From the NCBI RefSeq assembly GCF_032062135.1, contig NC_092859.1, positions 128,771,835-128,835,834 on the forward strand: a stretch of DNA of 64,000 nt. The letters are read 5' to 3'. Position 1 is the stretch's first letter. Every line of letters begins with the position of its first letter. The position numbers and the translations under genes were made by a program. This document shows, piece after piece, positions 10,730 to 21,109 of this stretch. Below the pieces are notes generated by a model, which was given only the letters and a program-made list of their open reading frames with translations, was not told where the DNA came from and did not search any database. This DNA comes from Pyxicephalus adspersus. Its lineage: Eukaryota > Chordata > Amphibia > Anura > Pyxicephalidae.

Positions 10730-11290
10730 CATTATCCCAACTCTCTCCTCTACAATCCACTATGAATGCTGCAGCCAAACGTATCCAACCTTCCCATCGC
10801 TCCTTTCTGCTGCCTCTCTTTGTATTTCTCTTCATTGGCTTCCGTTTCACCTCAGAATCAACTTCAAGCTCCTGTGCTTTGCCTTCAAATCCATTCACAG
10901 CTCTTGTCCCTCTTACATTTCTGACCAGAAAGAAAAATACTCATCTACTACTGACTTCCTCACTCATAACCTCATCACACACATGGCTCCTTGACTTTTC
11001 TAGAGCTGCCCCAACTCTCTGGAATTGTCTCCCTTGTCCTATTCCCCTTGCTCCTACTTTCTGCTCATTTAAAAGAGCACTCAAAACCCATTTTTTCAAA
11101 CTCCCTACCTGTCTTCTATTACTAGCCTCACTACTTCCCACCACTACTTCCCCCACCTCCTAGATTGTCAGCTCTTCGGGGCAGGGTCCTCTCCTCCTGT
11201 GTCACTGTCTGTATCTATCTGTCATTTGCAACCCCTGTTTATTGTACAGCGCTGCGTAATATGTTATATAGTTTAACAATAAGGCATTAA
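10730..11290 (+). mobile_element. L2-like LINE, 3' end of reverse transcriptase ORF plus tail
   Basis: One frame across this segment reads NAAAKRIQPSHRSFLLPLFV, then SRAAPTLWNCLPCPIP and SFKRALKTHFFKLP. This is the C-terminal region after the RT domain in L2/CR1-group LINEs (usual form QNAAARL... RAFSxAAPxLWNxLP... FKxxLKTxLF). It is followed by a 3' UTR with GCTCTTCGGGGCAGGGTCCT and the tail GTACAGCGCTGCGTAATATG, without a long (TAA) run. The 210-codon ORF here is this LINE fragment, not a host gene. Confidence 0.8.
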
Positions 11291-11464
11291 AATGTTTTTT
11301 TTTTTTCTCACAATGCTTAGATCTGAATGGGCCGATACATTGTTGCACTGTCCTTCCATTTCTTCCTGATACCCAAACACATATTACCAAAACATTTGAT
11401 TTTAAAATTCTGTGTGATGCCTTCTGCAGCCATTACAAATAAAACATAACACATGGCATCACAG

Positions 11465-11790
11465 CAACCTACGTACATTTTATTACTCCCCATATTATTA
11501 TTACACAGTATTTTTATAGCGCCATCATATTACGTAGCGCTGTACAAAGTCCATAGTCATGTCACTAGCTGTCCCTCAAAGAGGCTCACAATCTAATGTA
11601 CCTACCATAGTCATATGTCATTATTGTAGTCTAAGGACAATTTTGGGGGAAGCCAATTCACCTAACTCCATATTTTCGGAATGTGGAGGAAACCGTGGGG
11701 AGAACCTACAAACTCCATGCAGATTATGTCCTGGCCATGATTCCAACCTGCACAGCTATAGCGGGGACCGGGCCTTTACATTGTCACAAG
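11465..11790 (-). mobile_element. SINE-like element, minus strand
   Basis: Read on the minus strand it has, in order, AATCATGGCCAGGACATAAT, TGCATGGAGTTTGTAGGTTC, TCTCC, GTTTCCTCCACATTC, ATTGGCTTCCCCC, TGACTATGGTAGGTACATTA, AGCTAGTGACATGACTATGG, and a tail GTACAGCGCTACGTAATATG with an (ATT/AAT) run. This is the widespread fish/frog tRNA-headed SINE type; the tRNA head is largely lost. The tail matches the L2-like LINE tails in this window, which suggests mobilisation by that LINE. Confidence 0.65.
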
Positions 11791-12080
11791 TCCCCCCATT
11801 GTGGTGTGCAGAATATGTCATACTAAATATCATTTATTATTATTAAAATTATTATTCCTATTTTCTGACACAAATGACACTTTACACTTATTTATATATG
11901 GAAGCAAATGCTGGGCTGGGAAGGCCCTGAGAATTTTATAGGAGAGTACAGGAGAAGGTGTGTAGCATTGTTGGTCTCACAATGTCACTATTCCCCGAAG
12001 TATGATGACATCACACAAGAGAACATGCAGTTCCTATGGATTACAATAATACATTGAGAAATTCCCTGGAGCGCTTCCCA

Positions 12081-12088
12081 TGACGTCA
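12081..12088. promoter_or_regulatory. Palindromic CRE-like site
   Basis: A perfect TGACGTCA lies about 480 bases upstream of the BCL2L10 start codon, next to a GGGCGGGG block at about 12101. This is the consensus for CREB/ATF binding. Its use is not shown by the sequence. Confidence 0.4.
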
Positions 12089-12325
12089 GCCACAAAGCAT
12101 GGGCGGGGATATGGGTGACAAACCACGCCTACTGGGTGGGTAAGAACATATGAGTGACAGGTCTTGGATACATGGTTAGCGTGACAGACCCCGCCTATAT
12201 GTAAATGTATAATTAATCTAACTCTCAAGCTTTTAATTTCTCTTCCAATCAGAATGAGGCAGGACGTTATCACACTTCCTATCTATGCTAGGTTTTCATG
12301 AATGGAAGGCGTGGTCTGATATTAG

Positions 12326-12410
12326 CCAATCCGAGCTGGGGGGCGGGACGGTCACGCAGCCTAGCAGGGCTTTAAACAAAAGCTGGCAGTCATGCAGGCA
12401 GTGTGCCCGG
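12326..12410 (+). promoter_or_regulatory. BCL2L10: BCL2L10 core promoter
   Basis: A CCAAT box (12326-12330) is followed by a GC box (GGGGGGCGGGAC, about 12337-12348) and a TTTAAA element at 12371-12376. That spacing would place transcription start near 12400. The surrounding 250 bases are richer in G, C and CpG than the AT-rich flanks. The start site is inferred, not observed. Confidence 0.55.
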
Positions 12411-12556
12411 ATCGGAGCAGTGTGCAGTATCGCAGAGCGGACAGCTCCTGTCTGATTCCCGGACATTGCAGCGATCAGTGGATTGCCCTGGTGGGCGGTG
12501 TTTGTGCTGGGGCACATTTATATGGAGTGATCCGTCCTGTGTCCCCATCCTTTTAG
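12392..12556 (+). CDS. Upstream ORF of BCL2L10, 54 codons
   Basis: An ATG at 12392 opens a 54-codon frame that ends with TAG at 12554-12556, a single base before the main ATG at 12558. If transcripts start upstream of 12392 it would be translated first and could permit termination-reinitiation at the main start. If the TTTAAA box sets the start near 12400 this ATG is not in the mRNA. The peptide resembles nothing I know. Confidence 0.3.
   Translation: MQAVCPDRSSVQYRRADSSCLIPGHCSDQWIALVGGVCAGAHLYGVIRPVSPSF
12532..12540 (+). promoter_or_regulatory. Minimal upstream ORF (ATG GAG TGA)
   Basis: A two-codon ORF ends 17 bases before the main ATG. It lies within any plausible transcript, so it is likely to be present in the 5' UTR. 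Such minimal ORFs can reduce translation of the main frame. Confidence 0.45.
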
Positions 12557-12557
12557 T

Positions 12558-12947
12558 ATGTCTGATCAGTGGCTGGAGGAGACCCGCTCCCTGTTGGAGG
12601 ATTATCTCCAGCGCTGCCTCCGCAAGGACCGCCATCCTCCCCCCACACCCGTGGCGCAGACTCTCTGCAGGGTGTCAGAGGAGATGATCGATAGGAATCG
12701 CGAATTTTATGAATCGGTGGAGCGACTTCCAGGAGATTGCCGGACTACACTGGAGCAAGTGGCGGCGCAGCTTCCCCTGGAGGGGGGACTCAACTGGGGC
12801 CGGGTGGTTGGACTCATCGCCTTCGCTGGGGTCTTACTGCAGAGACCCGGGGAACACAAAGGGGCGACCCCCCAGGAACTGGCCGAGGTGCTGAGCAGAT
12901 TCCTGGTGCAGGAGCACAGAGACTGGTTCCAGAAGAATGGAGCATGG
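12558..12947 (+). CDS. BCL2L10: BCL2L10 (NR-13 type) exon 1, residues 1-130
   Basis: BCL2-family apoptosis regulator; family members bind BH3 proteins and control the mitochondrial outer membrane or ER. The exon encodes 130 residues: a BH4-like helix at about 6-22 (LEETRSLLEDYLQRCL), a BH3-like helix at about 36-50, BH1 at about 75-95 (GGLNWGRVVGLIAFAGVLL with the key NWGR) and the first half of BH2 ending at Trp130 (NGAW). The start has A at -3. The donor is TGG/gtaatg and leaves phase 0. The acidic LLEDYL opening and the BH2-split gene structure match BCL2L10/NR-13 rather than BCL2, BCL-XL or MCL1. An open frame runs past the donor into the intron but loses homology at once. Confidence 0.92.
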
Positions 12948-13003
12948 GTAATGATCTCTATTACTGCTGGATTCATGCTTCTAGGCTGCACCTACATCCA
13001 TTC

Positions 13004-13247
13004 NNNNNNNNNNNNNNNNNNNNNNNNNNNNNNNNNNNNNNNNNNNNNNNNNNNNNNNNNNNNNNNNNNNNNNNNNNNNNNNNNNNNNNNNNNNNNNNNN
13101 NNNNNNNNNNNNNNNNNNNNNNNNNNNNNNNNNNNNNNNNNNNNNNNNNNNNNNNNNNNNNNNNNNNNNNNNNNNNNNNNNNNNNNNNNNNNNNNNNNNN
13201 NNNNNNNNNNNNNNNNNNNNNNNNNNNNNNNNNNNNNNNNNNNNNNN
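13004..13247. other. Assembly gap (244 N)
   Basis: A run of unknown bases. It abuts a tandem array, so the true length may differ from 244. Confidence 1.
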
Positions 13248-13600
13248 GGGCTCTAATTTTAATACTCAATTATTACTGTATAGAGCCTGGGTATAATCAA
13301 TGCTTGGTGTACAGAGATCAATGTATGTCCAGAGTCTGATCAATACTTGCTGTGTACATCCAGGATCTGATTAGCAATTGGCATATACTGGACTGAGTAA
13401 TCCTTGTATACAGCTGGGTTCTGATCCATTCTTGATATGTATACAGTCTAGTTCTGGTCAGTGATCAATACTCCAATGTGTGTACAGCTGGATTCTGATC
13501 ATTTATTGGCATATACAGGACTGATCAGTACACAGTACATTCATCAATGTTTATACATGTCTGATTATTCTTCATACATGTGTGATCAGTGGCCACATCC
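13248..13600. repeat. Degenerate minisatellite beside the gap
   Basis: About nine diverged units of roughly 30-40 bases. Typical words are TGTACAGCTGGATTCTGATC, TCTGATCAATACTTG and GGCATATACAGGACTGATCA. Units recur through 13590 and then fade. The array probably continues into the N gap. Confidence 0.7.
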
Positions 13601-14189
13601 AGCACTTTCCATGCGCAGTAATGTGGTGACACGGAGGTTGTGGGTGGGAGTATTTCCATTCTAATCAGTGGCTGGCCGCTCTGACTCATAGGCAAAGCAT
13701 TTCTGCTGGAAATTGCTCATCCTGTCTCCAATCTATAAATCCTATTTGTTTAGATCTTATTTCACGCTGTAGTCGTGCTGTCCATAATCTGAATTGGACA
13801 TCCTGTCCCCATGATGAGCGTATAGGTAATACATAGGTAGTCACCCCAGCAGCCACTTGGACAGAACCCAATCTCTAAAACAAATCTAGGCTGATATATT
13901 ATCTGAAAGGATTGAACTCTAATGCTTTTCTAAATAACACCTGGAGATTCCAACATAAAGGTCGGTGTTAGGGTTACTTGCTGTGCCCGTCATCCTCAGT
14001 ACCAGACTGATATATGCTGCCCATACCCCCGGTCACTGGAGTGTGCATGGTAACATATGTGATCACTGTTATGGATCAGACCACCTGGGTGATTGCTGGG
14101 TTTGTGACCTCCGCTCTGGTCCACTATGACACTAGTGACGTCTTGGATAAAATGGGGAAAGATTAGGGAATATGTCAATTTTTATTGCT

Positions 14190-14390
14190 TTGTGTTCCTG
14201 CTGGGGAGATTCTTCGCATCTTTGTTCCGGAGAAGTCCAATGTTAAAGTTGTCACCAGAGAAAAAAGAGGGAAAACCCTACAACAGTATCATAGACGACT
14301 CTCTAGAATGAAGTTTTTGCTGACTACTTTTTCCTGTTCTGCCTTTAGGATAGGAAGTGATAGGAAATCTCTTGAAACAAAATAACCTGA
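14190..14390 (-). repeat. GATTTCC/CACTTCCT-type MITE in intron 1
   Basis: Read on the minus strand it gives GATTTCCTATCACTTCCTAT near one end and GAAGAATCTCCCCAGCAGG near the other. Similar blocks occur at 25490-25600 and 34830-35000 on the plus strand, which marks a dispersed, probably non-autonomous family. It has no coding sequence. Confidence 0.5.
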
Positions 14391-14939
14391 AAGGGATTTT
14401 AACCATTTCTTTGCTCTATACAAAGATGACTTATTTGTGCAAAGAACCAATTGTATTGCATTTGCTGTCCTCATTCATTGAGCTTTGAACTTTGTTGGGG
14501 GATTTAGGAAAACAAGTGTAAAGTAAACATTTTAGTACTTATAATTTGGATGGTGCATGCTCCAAGATTGTCTGTCTTTTTCTTGGTTGCTGACTTAGAA
14601 CAAGGATTTTCCACTGCTGTCATTGTTATCCTTGGGGAATCTCTGCCCTGGAACTAGCATGTGCATATTTGATGTCCCAACACCGTTGTTCTGGGTTAGT
14701 AGCTCAAATAGTGGTAGCCTTTGGGCTAAGCCTTCAAAAAAAGTAACAACTGTCAGCTCCATGTTCTGTACCCTACAAGTTCCTTTTTTCCTGTGGGTAC
14801 ACACTAATCTCATTGCCAACTTAAAAAAATAATAATTTTGGGTGCTGAAAATCTGTAACTTTCCAGCTTCTTTAAACACAGCCCAGCATTTTTGTTTCCT
14901 GTAGTTCAGTTGGAAGATATGGGGACATTGTTTATATTA

Positions 14940-15070
14940 TCATTATTATTAAACAGGATTTATATAGCACCAACATATTATGCAGGGCTGTACATTAAAT
15001 AGGGGTTGCAAACGACAGACACAGGAGGAGGAGAGGACCCTGCCCAAAGAGCTTACAATTCAGGAGATGG
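14940..15070 (-). repeat. L2-like LINE 3' tail, minus strand
   Basis: It begins with an ATTATTATTA run and then AACAGGATTTATATAGCACC, with CAGGAGGAGGAGAGGACCCT further in. This is the reverse complement of the tail at 11165-11280 and 54440-54600. It lies in the BCL2L10 intron. Confidence 0.8.
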
Positions 15071-18000
15071 TAAAGCTCAACCAGCCAATCAGAAGTCGGC
15101 CGTTCTCTGAAATGTCATTGCATAGTATTGTTTTTTTGAATTTTTAAATAAGCCCCTGTTTGTGTTACAGGTGCATTCAGTCACAAGGAATCAAAGATCC
15201 ATGTAAAACCAAGGTGTAAATGGGAGTGTGATTATCCAATTATCTAAATACTAATTAGTTGTCTTCCATGTGTTCTGGTTAGTACCCAGATGTGTTTATT
15301 AGTAAGACTTTTCAATGTCTGCCTATAATTGTGCAAAGAGACATAAACCATCATGGGCAAGTGGTACTTGGAGAATAGAAAGTAAAAGGTGTAGTGCACA
15401 TGGGCTGAAGTTTTACTTGCACTTCCAATAAATCTCAATGGAAGTAAAAGTGCAGGCAAATGATCATAGGAGTTTTGGGTTTCCCATTGGATGTGTTGGT
15501 AAATATTGATGTGACACTTTTTGCCTGATCCACACTATTGGAAGGGTAGATTATTGTTATACATATGTGCAGTGTTTTGGGGCCATAAACTGTGTCCGGT
15601 GGAGCCAAAAAACCAGTGCATTCTTTACATGGGTGCTGCACTGATCACCAAACGGATGGTGCCATGAAGTTAAATATCAGGATGGCAAAGAATCGCCAAC
15701 ACACATTAGCAAGTTCTGTAACATTCATGCTGCTTGCAGGGCGGCTTTGTAGAGATTATGTATCATTACTTCCATTGACACCCCTACCCCATAGTCCAGG
15801 GGCCATGGATGACGTGTTCCTCTTGCACAAGTATAACGCTTTGTGACAATCTTGAGACCGTTTGTCCCACTCTTTTATAAAAGACAATCTGTGAAATATT
15901 GGTTGCATAGCAGATGAAGTGATGAAAAGCTCCAGCTAAACAAATGTTTCTTGTTGATGCATCTTACTCTTCATTGCCCTTTAATTCTACTTTCATGGCA
16001 GCTGCTGAAGACATAATACTTATGTTGAGTCACTGGCGGTGTACCGGTGACCTGTGGCACACTTTGTAATTTTGACTACATGCACTTTAATGGATGGGGT
16101 TGTTTCTCCATTCTACTTGTGAAATGTCATGAAAAATCTGTGTGAGCTGCTATTGCGGACTTCTTTGAAAATGCTAAATGTCATGATTTGGGTTTTCATG
16201 CTTGTTAGGACATGGAATAAGTGCAGATATAAAGCATTTTATTTTGGCAGGAACTGAGAAGTATAAAAGTCTGGCAACTAGCATTTACCGATAGACACCA
16301 GCAATGACAGTGTTTAAAGAATAGAGATGCAGAACGACGACCTGACCTGCATGTAGGCTGTATGGAAATGAAGGGGGGTGCTGCCAGGCTGTGCAAAGTT
16401 TTATATATTGTATTTCAGTGCTGATTTGTAAGAATGCATATTCCTTTATTTGTCCCATATATCTGCTTTAGAGGATAGTACCCATGTATAAGCAAGGCTT
16501 TAGCTATCACAGCAGTAAGCCGGTGGATTTTTATTTCCTGAAAAGAGGCAGGTGTTTGCCTGTGATTTGTTAGTGGTTGGGTTTCACAATGGAAGTCATA
16601 TCTAAAGCAAGCACCTGGGCCATACATTGTAAAAGGGACTTTCCTCACTTCTGCTATGTGAGAAAATGGAATGGAGATTGATTTTTAATTTCTTCTGAAA
16701 TGAGAACGAAGCTTTGGTTTCTCTTAAATTTTACATGCTACATGTAGAAAATTCCCCCAACATACCAGATATTATTTCTGTATGAAGGACCCTTCCTGGA
16801 AGAGGTTCCTGTACTCTATGGCCAATTGCTTACATTCCACCCATGCCAGCGGGTTTATCATCTCCCATCCATGTTGGTTATTAAACATTCAGTGGTAGGG
16901 AAAGGGCTTTGGTGCACTGGATGTAAAGATCCCAGCAGGGGCAGGATTGTGTGGCTACAAGTAGGACTGCAGTGTGACAATGGGTGGTTAAGGACAAAGG
17001 TAAGTGTTTTTAGGGTGGGGGGTATGTCTTGAACATCTTGTATCAAAGGTACACATGTCCTTTAATACGAAGACCTGGAAGATTTTGGAGATCTGGAATA
17101 CTGACTTCAGACTCCCTGCTTCTCCTGGGTTAGGGACCCAGATTTGAGGGATTTGGACTATGCAACTGCTCATGAGACTTAGGTTTTGGGAATTGTACTG
17201 ATCTCCTGGCAAAAACCCATTCTTTTTAGAATGTAGTTCTTGAGGAACCCTTGCTAAAAAACAATTCAGAAAGGCTCAGTGGGAGAAACACCCCTATCAT
17301 TGATGGCCAGAATACCACCTTTATGGACAGATAAAATGAACTAGCCAAATGGCAATGGCCCCAGAAATGTGCAGCCGCCATGTATTGGGTCTGTCTGCAA
17401 CAACTCAAAGAACCCCCAGCTACCTCTAGTCTATATGCCTAGGCAAATAGTCCTTACCCTACCTTTCCATGCCTCATAAAAGAAAGAAGAGTCTTTAGAT
17501 CAGAAGTTAATTCCCTCTCATACAGACAGCAGAATTTGCCTGCAGAGAATTTCCTTCTTGCCTGGTATGGAAAAGGTTAATGAGAATCACAAGGCAGAAA
17601 AGTTGTTTGCTCAAATTAATTTTAAAGCGCAGAGTTCCGGAAGGTATTGAGGGTATAACTTGTTTACACAGTCATCTGCCAAGCAGGATTCAAACATTAC
17701 CATCTGGAGACTATTGCTTCCATACTTCATTATGCTGAATAAGGATCCGGTAAACAGCTGCTCACTTGTCGCTGGTCCCTGCATGGACTCTGTGCTCTTA
17801 TCTGGAGCAGAAAAAAGCAGGTAGAGATGTATTAAATGTCTGTAGGCTCATAAAAGAGCAAATATTTTTATTATCTGGTTTTAAAATTCATGTAACCGGA
17901 TACAGACATGACCGTTTATCTGCCTTTTAAATCTTTTCTGCAGTGTGACACTTTATCATAGGCTGACCTGACTATTAAAGGGTAACAGGTGAAATAATAT

Positions 18001-18825
18001 CTGTGTTTTAGGTTGTTAGTACAGTGAAACTGCAGCAGAAATTTATTTTTTGGGATTACAATAGACAAAGCCTTAACAGTTTTGTGATTTGGTCAGTAAG
18101 GAGAATCTATATGGTATACATTCAATGCTGCTTTCATGGGTTTGCAGGGTTTTTTCTTCTTTGGAAAAGTCTTTTCTGGGGCAGGATGTGAGGGGTGATC
18201 AATCTGAGTTGTAGTCAAATATAAAAACTGGCCAGGGCTCCAACCTTTCTGATCTTCCAGATCCTCCTACTAGCCACTGAAGCTTTGATAAAGACTTTGG
18301 TCAATGCACAATGTATAGTTTTGGGCAAAGGAACTGGGGGTCTCCATTTAAGGCCAGCTCAGGGTATTTTTAAATAAATATAGTCCTCTCCACATGGAAA
18401 AACTGTAAGTCTGGCAGCTGACCTAAAAAGGCGTTGAGACTCCGATAATAAAGCCTAAAGATGATCAGAACTTGGAATTTTAACAGGGTTCGGATATAAC
18501 ATTGGTAAACATTTTGTTGACTGGTGTAATGTCAGATTCCAACTTGGGTTGCCCATATTCCATTGAAGGTTATATTTGCTCTGATTAAGTTGTTTCTTAC
18601 CATCACTAGTTACCACTTTGGACACAGTAGGCCACAATGGAAAGCAAGGGCGTGGCAGTTTCCATTTCAATGTGAATAAACCTTATTGTCATTATATGAT
18701 TGTCCTTTTAGAAATAGTTAAAAACAGTGCCACTTTTGTATCTTTCTAAAATCCAATCTATTCTTTAAAGTACTACTTGATGGGTGTTTTTTTTTTTTTT
18801 AATACATACATACACTGCAGATATA

Positions 18826-18880
18826 AAGCATCTTTCCAATGACAAACGACTGCACAATGCATGAATGAATGCTGTACCAA
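18826..18880 (+). repeat. MITE fragment related to 61209-61532
   Basis: The blocks CTTTCCAATGACAAACGACT and GCACAATGCATGAATGAATG with CTGTACC match the interior of the MITE at 61209-61532 (CTGCACGATGCATGAACGAG). Both ends are missing. Confidence 0.55.
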
Positions 18881-18968
18881 AAAAAAATGGAATTGAGTGA
18901 GAACTAAAAATATTATTCCAAGTGTATTGCTCAAAATATTAATCTTGTGTTTTTTTTTTTTCTCTTAG

Positions 18969-19100
18969 GATGGATTCTACAAATTTTGTAACAAGCATGA
19001 GACTGGCCAGGCACAAGAGAACAGTATGTTTTCCAATGCTTTGATGGCAGCTGCTGGTTTTGGGATTGTTGGATTGGTCTTTCTCTTGACCGCAAGATGA
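18969..19100 (+). CDS. BCL2L10: BCL2L10 exon 2, residues 131-173 and stop
   Basis: The exon opens with DGFYKFCNKHETG, completing BH2 (W-DGF). After a short hydrophilic linker a hydrophobic tail of about 20 residues follows (ALMAAAGFGIVGLVFLLTAR) that ends the protein; this is the C-terminal membrane anchor of multi-domain BCL2 proteins. The tail resembles that of avian NR-13 closely, which is the main reason for calling BCL2L10. The stop TGA is at 19098-19100. Total length of 173 aa is close to NR-13 (about 177) and shorter than human BCL2L10 (about 200). Confidence 0.92.
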   Translation, partial: DGFYKFCNKHETGQAQENSMFSNALMAAAGFGIVGLVFLLTAR

Positions 19101-20110
19101 ACTGTAGACGATGAGCATGCCACCAATTATCGCAGATAACGTCGTGGACTATCACGTGGGACCCTGTTCTCAGCTGTTGTTGCCAAAGATCTTTCATCGA
19201 GAACTTCAAAGAACTGAATTGGTTGATGTTTAGCTTGGACTAGTTGTGCACTGCCATTCTGCAGTAAAATGTCATTTCTTTTTGATTTAAGCAGCACGCA
19301 AAGGTTGCTTGCTTTTAAAAAGAAAAAAAATTGTGGTTGGTGAAATAGCAAAAACTGAACCAAAAACCAATAAAAATACTTTATATGGTTTTGTGTTCCA
19401 CACACTTGGCAGTAGATTGTTGTGGGTTTTTTCTAGGATATGGAAATAGTGTTTACACCATATTAGTGTGATTTAACTAGTATGGTGGTTTACATTTCCA
19501 ATTTTTTCTTTAAAAGATAAATTAGAATAAATGCCAAACAGAAATATAAAAGCGCTTCATAATTGCACCATAGAGCGTATTAATAGGCAAAGGGCAGTCT
19601 AGTACAGCCAATGGCTTAAACCATTCTGGGTTTGGCTTCCATAAGTTTAGCTGTCACTAATGAAAGTACTTCTGATGTAGCTTCTTACCTTTTGAGAAAA
19701 GGTTGGTTTGTACTAGAGCATACCACTTAATGATCCCAGATTTCCTATCACTTCACTCTCTAATGGACATACACAATCTTTCCTGAGGACTATTTGTACA
19801 TTTAGTAGCACATTTTTTTTTTTAAACATTCATGGTAAACTAGTGGAAGTTTTTGATAAACATTTCACTGCTAATATATTAATTTTAACCTGTACCTGGC
19901 AAAATTTGTATTTATGCTATAATATATTCAGGAAATCCACTCCATAGAGATCAGGAATCTCTGTGTAAGCAATTGTAACTTTTTCCAAGGAAAAAAAAAC
20001 AATAATATATTCTATTATTGTGCTTGATGTATATCTGTACCATATTATGTTTTTATTTTTATGAACACAATGATCATGTTTTAATAAAATACAAGCATTT
20101 GGGATACACT
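19101..20110 (+). other. BCL2L10: BCL2L10 3' UTR
   Basis: AU-rich sequence follows the stop. Candidate poly(A) signals AATAAA are at 19369-19374, 19526-19531 and 20083-20088. The last is followed by a GT/T-rich block (TGTTTCTTTTCTGTAT, about 20116) and fits a distal cleavage site near 20105. Alternative 3' ends are likely. No ORF of note. Confidence 0.6.
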
Positions 20111-20930
20111 GGAATGTTTCTTTTCTGTATATAGGTCTTAAAATCTTAGTTGCCTGTTGTCAGGGTTTGCTACGCTTATGTTTTCAGGGTTTAGGTACAC
20201 AGTGTTTATGGGCATGTTCAAATTTTGAATTATTTTAGCATCCTTTATATATAAATATTTAGTAGGCCATCCTAAAAAGCCACATCCCATAAAGAAATCA
20301 AACTCAGATATGGAAGAAGTGGACATGTCAATGTAATGGTCCTAAAACTCCCATAATTAAGAAGCTTATTGTACACATTGATAAGTAGGGATGTGGCCTC
20401 ATTAATTGTTAGGTGATACCAATTTTTATAAATGTCTATGTATTCACAGAAGACAACCTATTGGAGCATGGTAATACATAGACATCCCCACTTTTACCAT
20501 ATCCTTTAGATGTAGTTACATGTTGTGATCACACACAGAGCTTCAATGTATAAGTGTTCAATGCTTCCTTGTATTTGTAGTATCACAACATTTGAAGTGC
20601 TTATACAGTAGATGAATTCACATTAAATATTTTTTTTTCCATATAACTACACTAAAAAGTGTAAATACAATACTTTTAAAATGTTTAAAGAAAAATTAGG
20701 AAGAAAATCTAAAACCTTTCTAGTTTAAATATTGAACAGTCTTATTCCCTAACATTGGGTGCATTTGCTACCTTTTCAGGTTGCTACCTTTTCAGGTGAC
20801 TTGAATAAAAGTATTAGGAACAGATAATCTCCTTTAGATTTGCTCAATCTCCTTCCCAAGGTATTCCAACTTATTGTGCAAAAAGCGGACAGGTGACTTG
20901 GATGTGCAGTGGAAGTATGGCTAATTCTAT
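20111..20930. other. No gene recognised
   Basis: AT-rich downstream flank of BCL2L10. The direct duplication GGTTGCTACCTTTTCAGG (TTGCTACCTTTTCAGG twice at 20766-20797) is a small local feature; nothing else was recognised. Confidence 0.5.
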
Positions 20931-20932
20931 AC

Positions 20933-21106
20933 CAGTGTTTTCCAACCAGGATTCCTCCAGAAGTTGCTAGGGGTTCCTTGAGCAATTGGCCAAAAAGTCA
21001 CTACATCAATGTGCTGTGGGCATAGAAATTATAACAAGGGTTACCTGAAGCGCCTGAAGTTATTTCAAGGGTTCCCCCATGTTAAAAAAGATAGAGAAAC
21101 TTTGCT
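20933..21106 (+). mobile_element. hAT-type non-autonomous element (CAGTGTTTTCCAACCAGG)
   Basis: It begins CAGTGTTTTCCAACCAGGAT and continues CTAGGGGTTCCTTGAGCAAT, ending near AGAGAAACTTTGCT. The CAGTG... AACC start is typical of Charlie-like hAT termini. A partial copy lies at 27500-27655. Confidence 0.6.
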
Positions 21107-21109
21107 CCA

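Larger units (their letters stand above)
12948..18968 (+). other. BCL2L10: BCL2L10 intron 1 (6.0 kb)
   Basis: The intron begins GTAATG and ends after a long T-rich tract and TCTCTTAG. Both ends are canonical and the phase is 0, so NGAW joins DGFYKFC to rebuild BH2. It holds an assembly gap, a degenerate minisatellite, a GATTTCC-type MITE (14190-14390), a minus-strand LINE tail (14940-15070) and a MITE fragment (18826-18880). The rest, including 15075-18780, shows no gene. Confidence 0.85.

Noticed and set aside
10531..11163. 210-codon plus-strand ORF as a host gene
   Set aside because: Its second half is the C-terminal region of an L2-like LINE ORF; the first half is low-complexity.
12737..13339. 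ORFs that run across the N gap as alternative exons
   Set aside because: They are open only because N codons are not stops; the splice donor at 12948 and BH2 continuity with 18969 settle the true structure.
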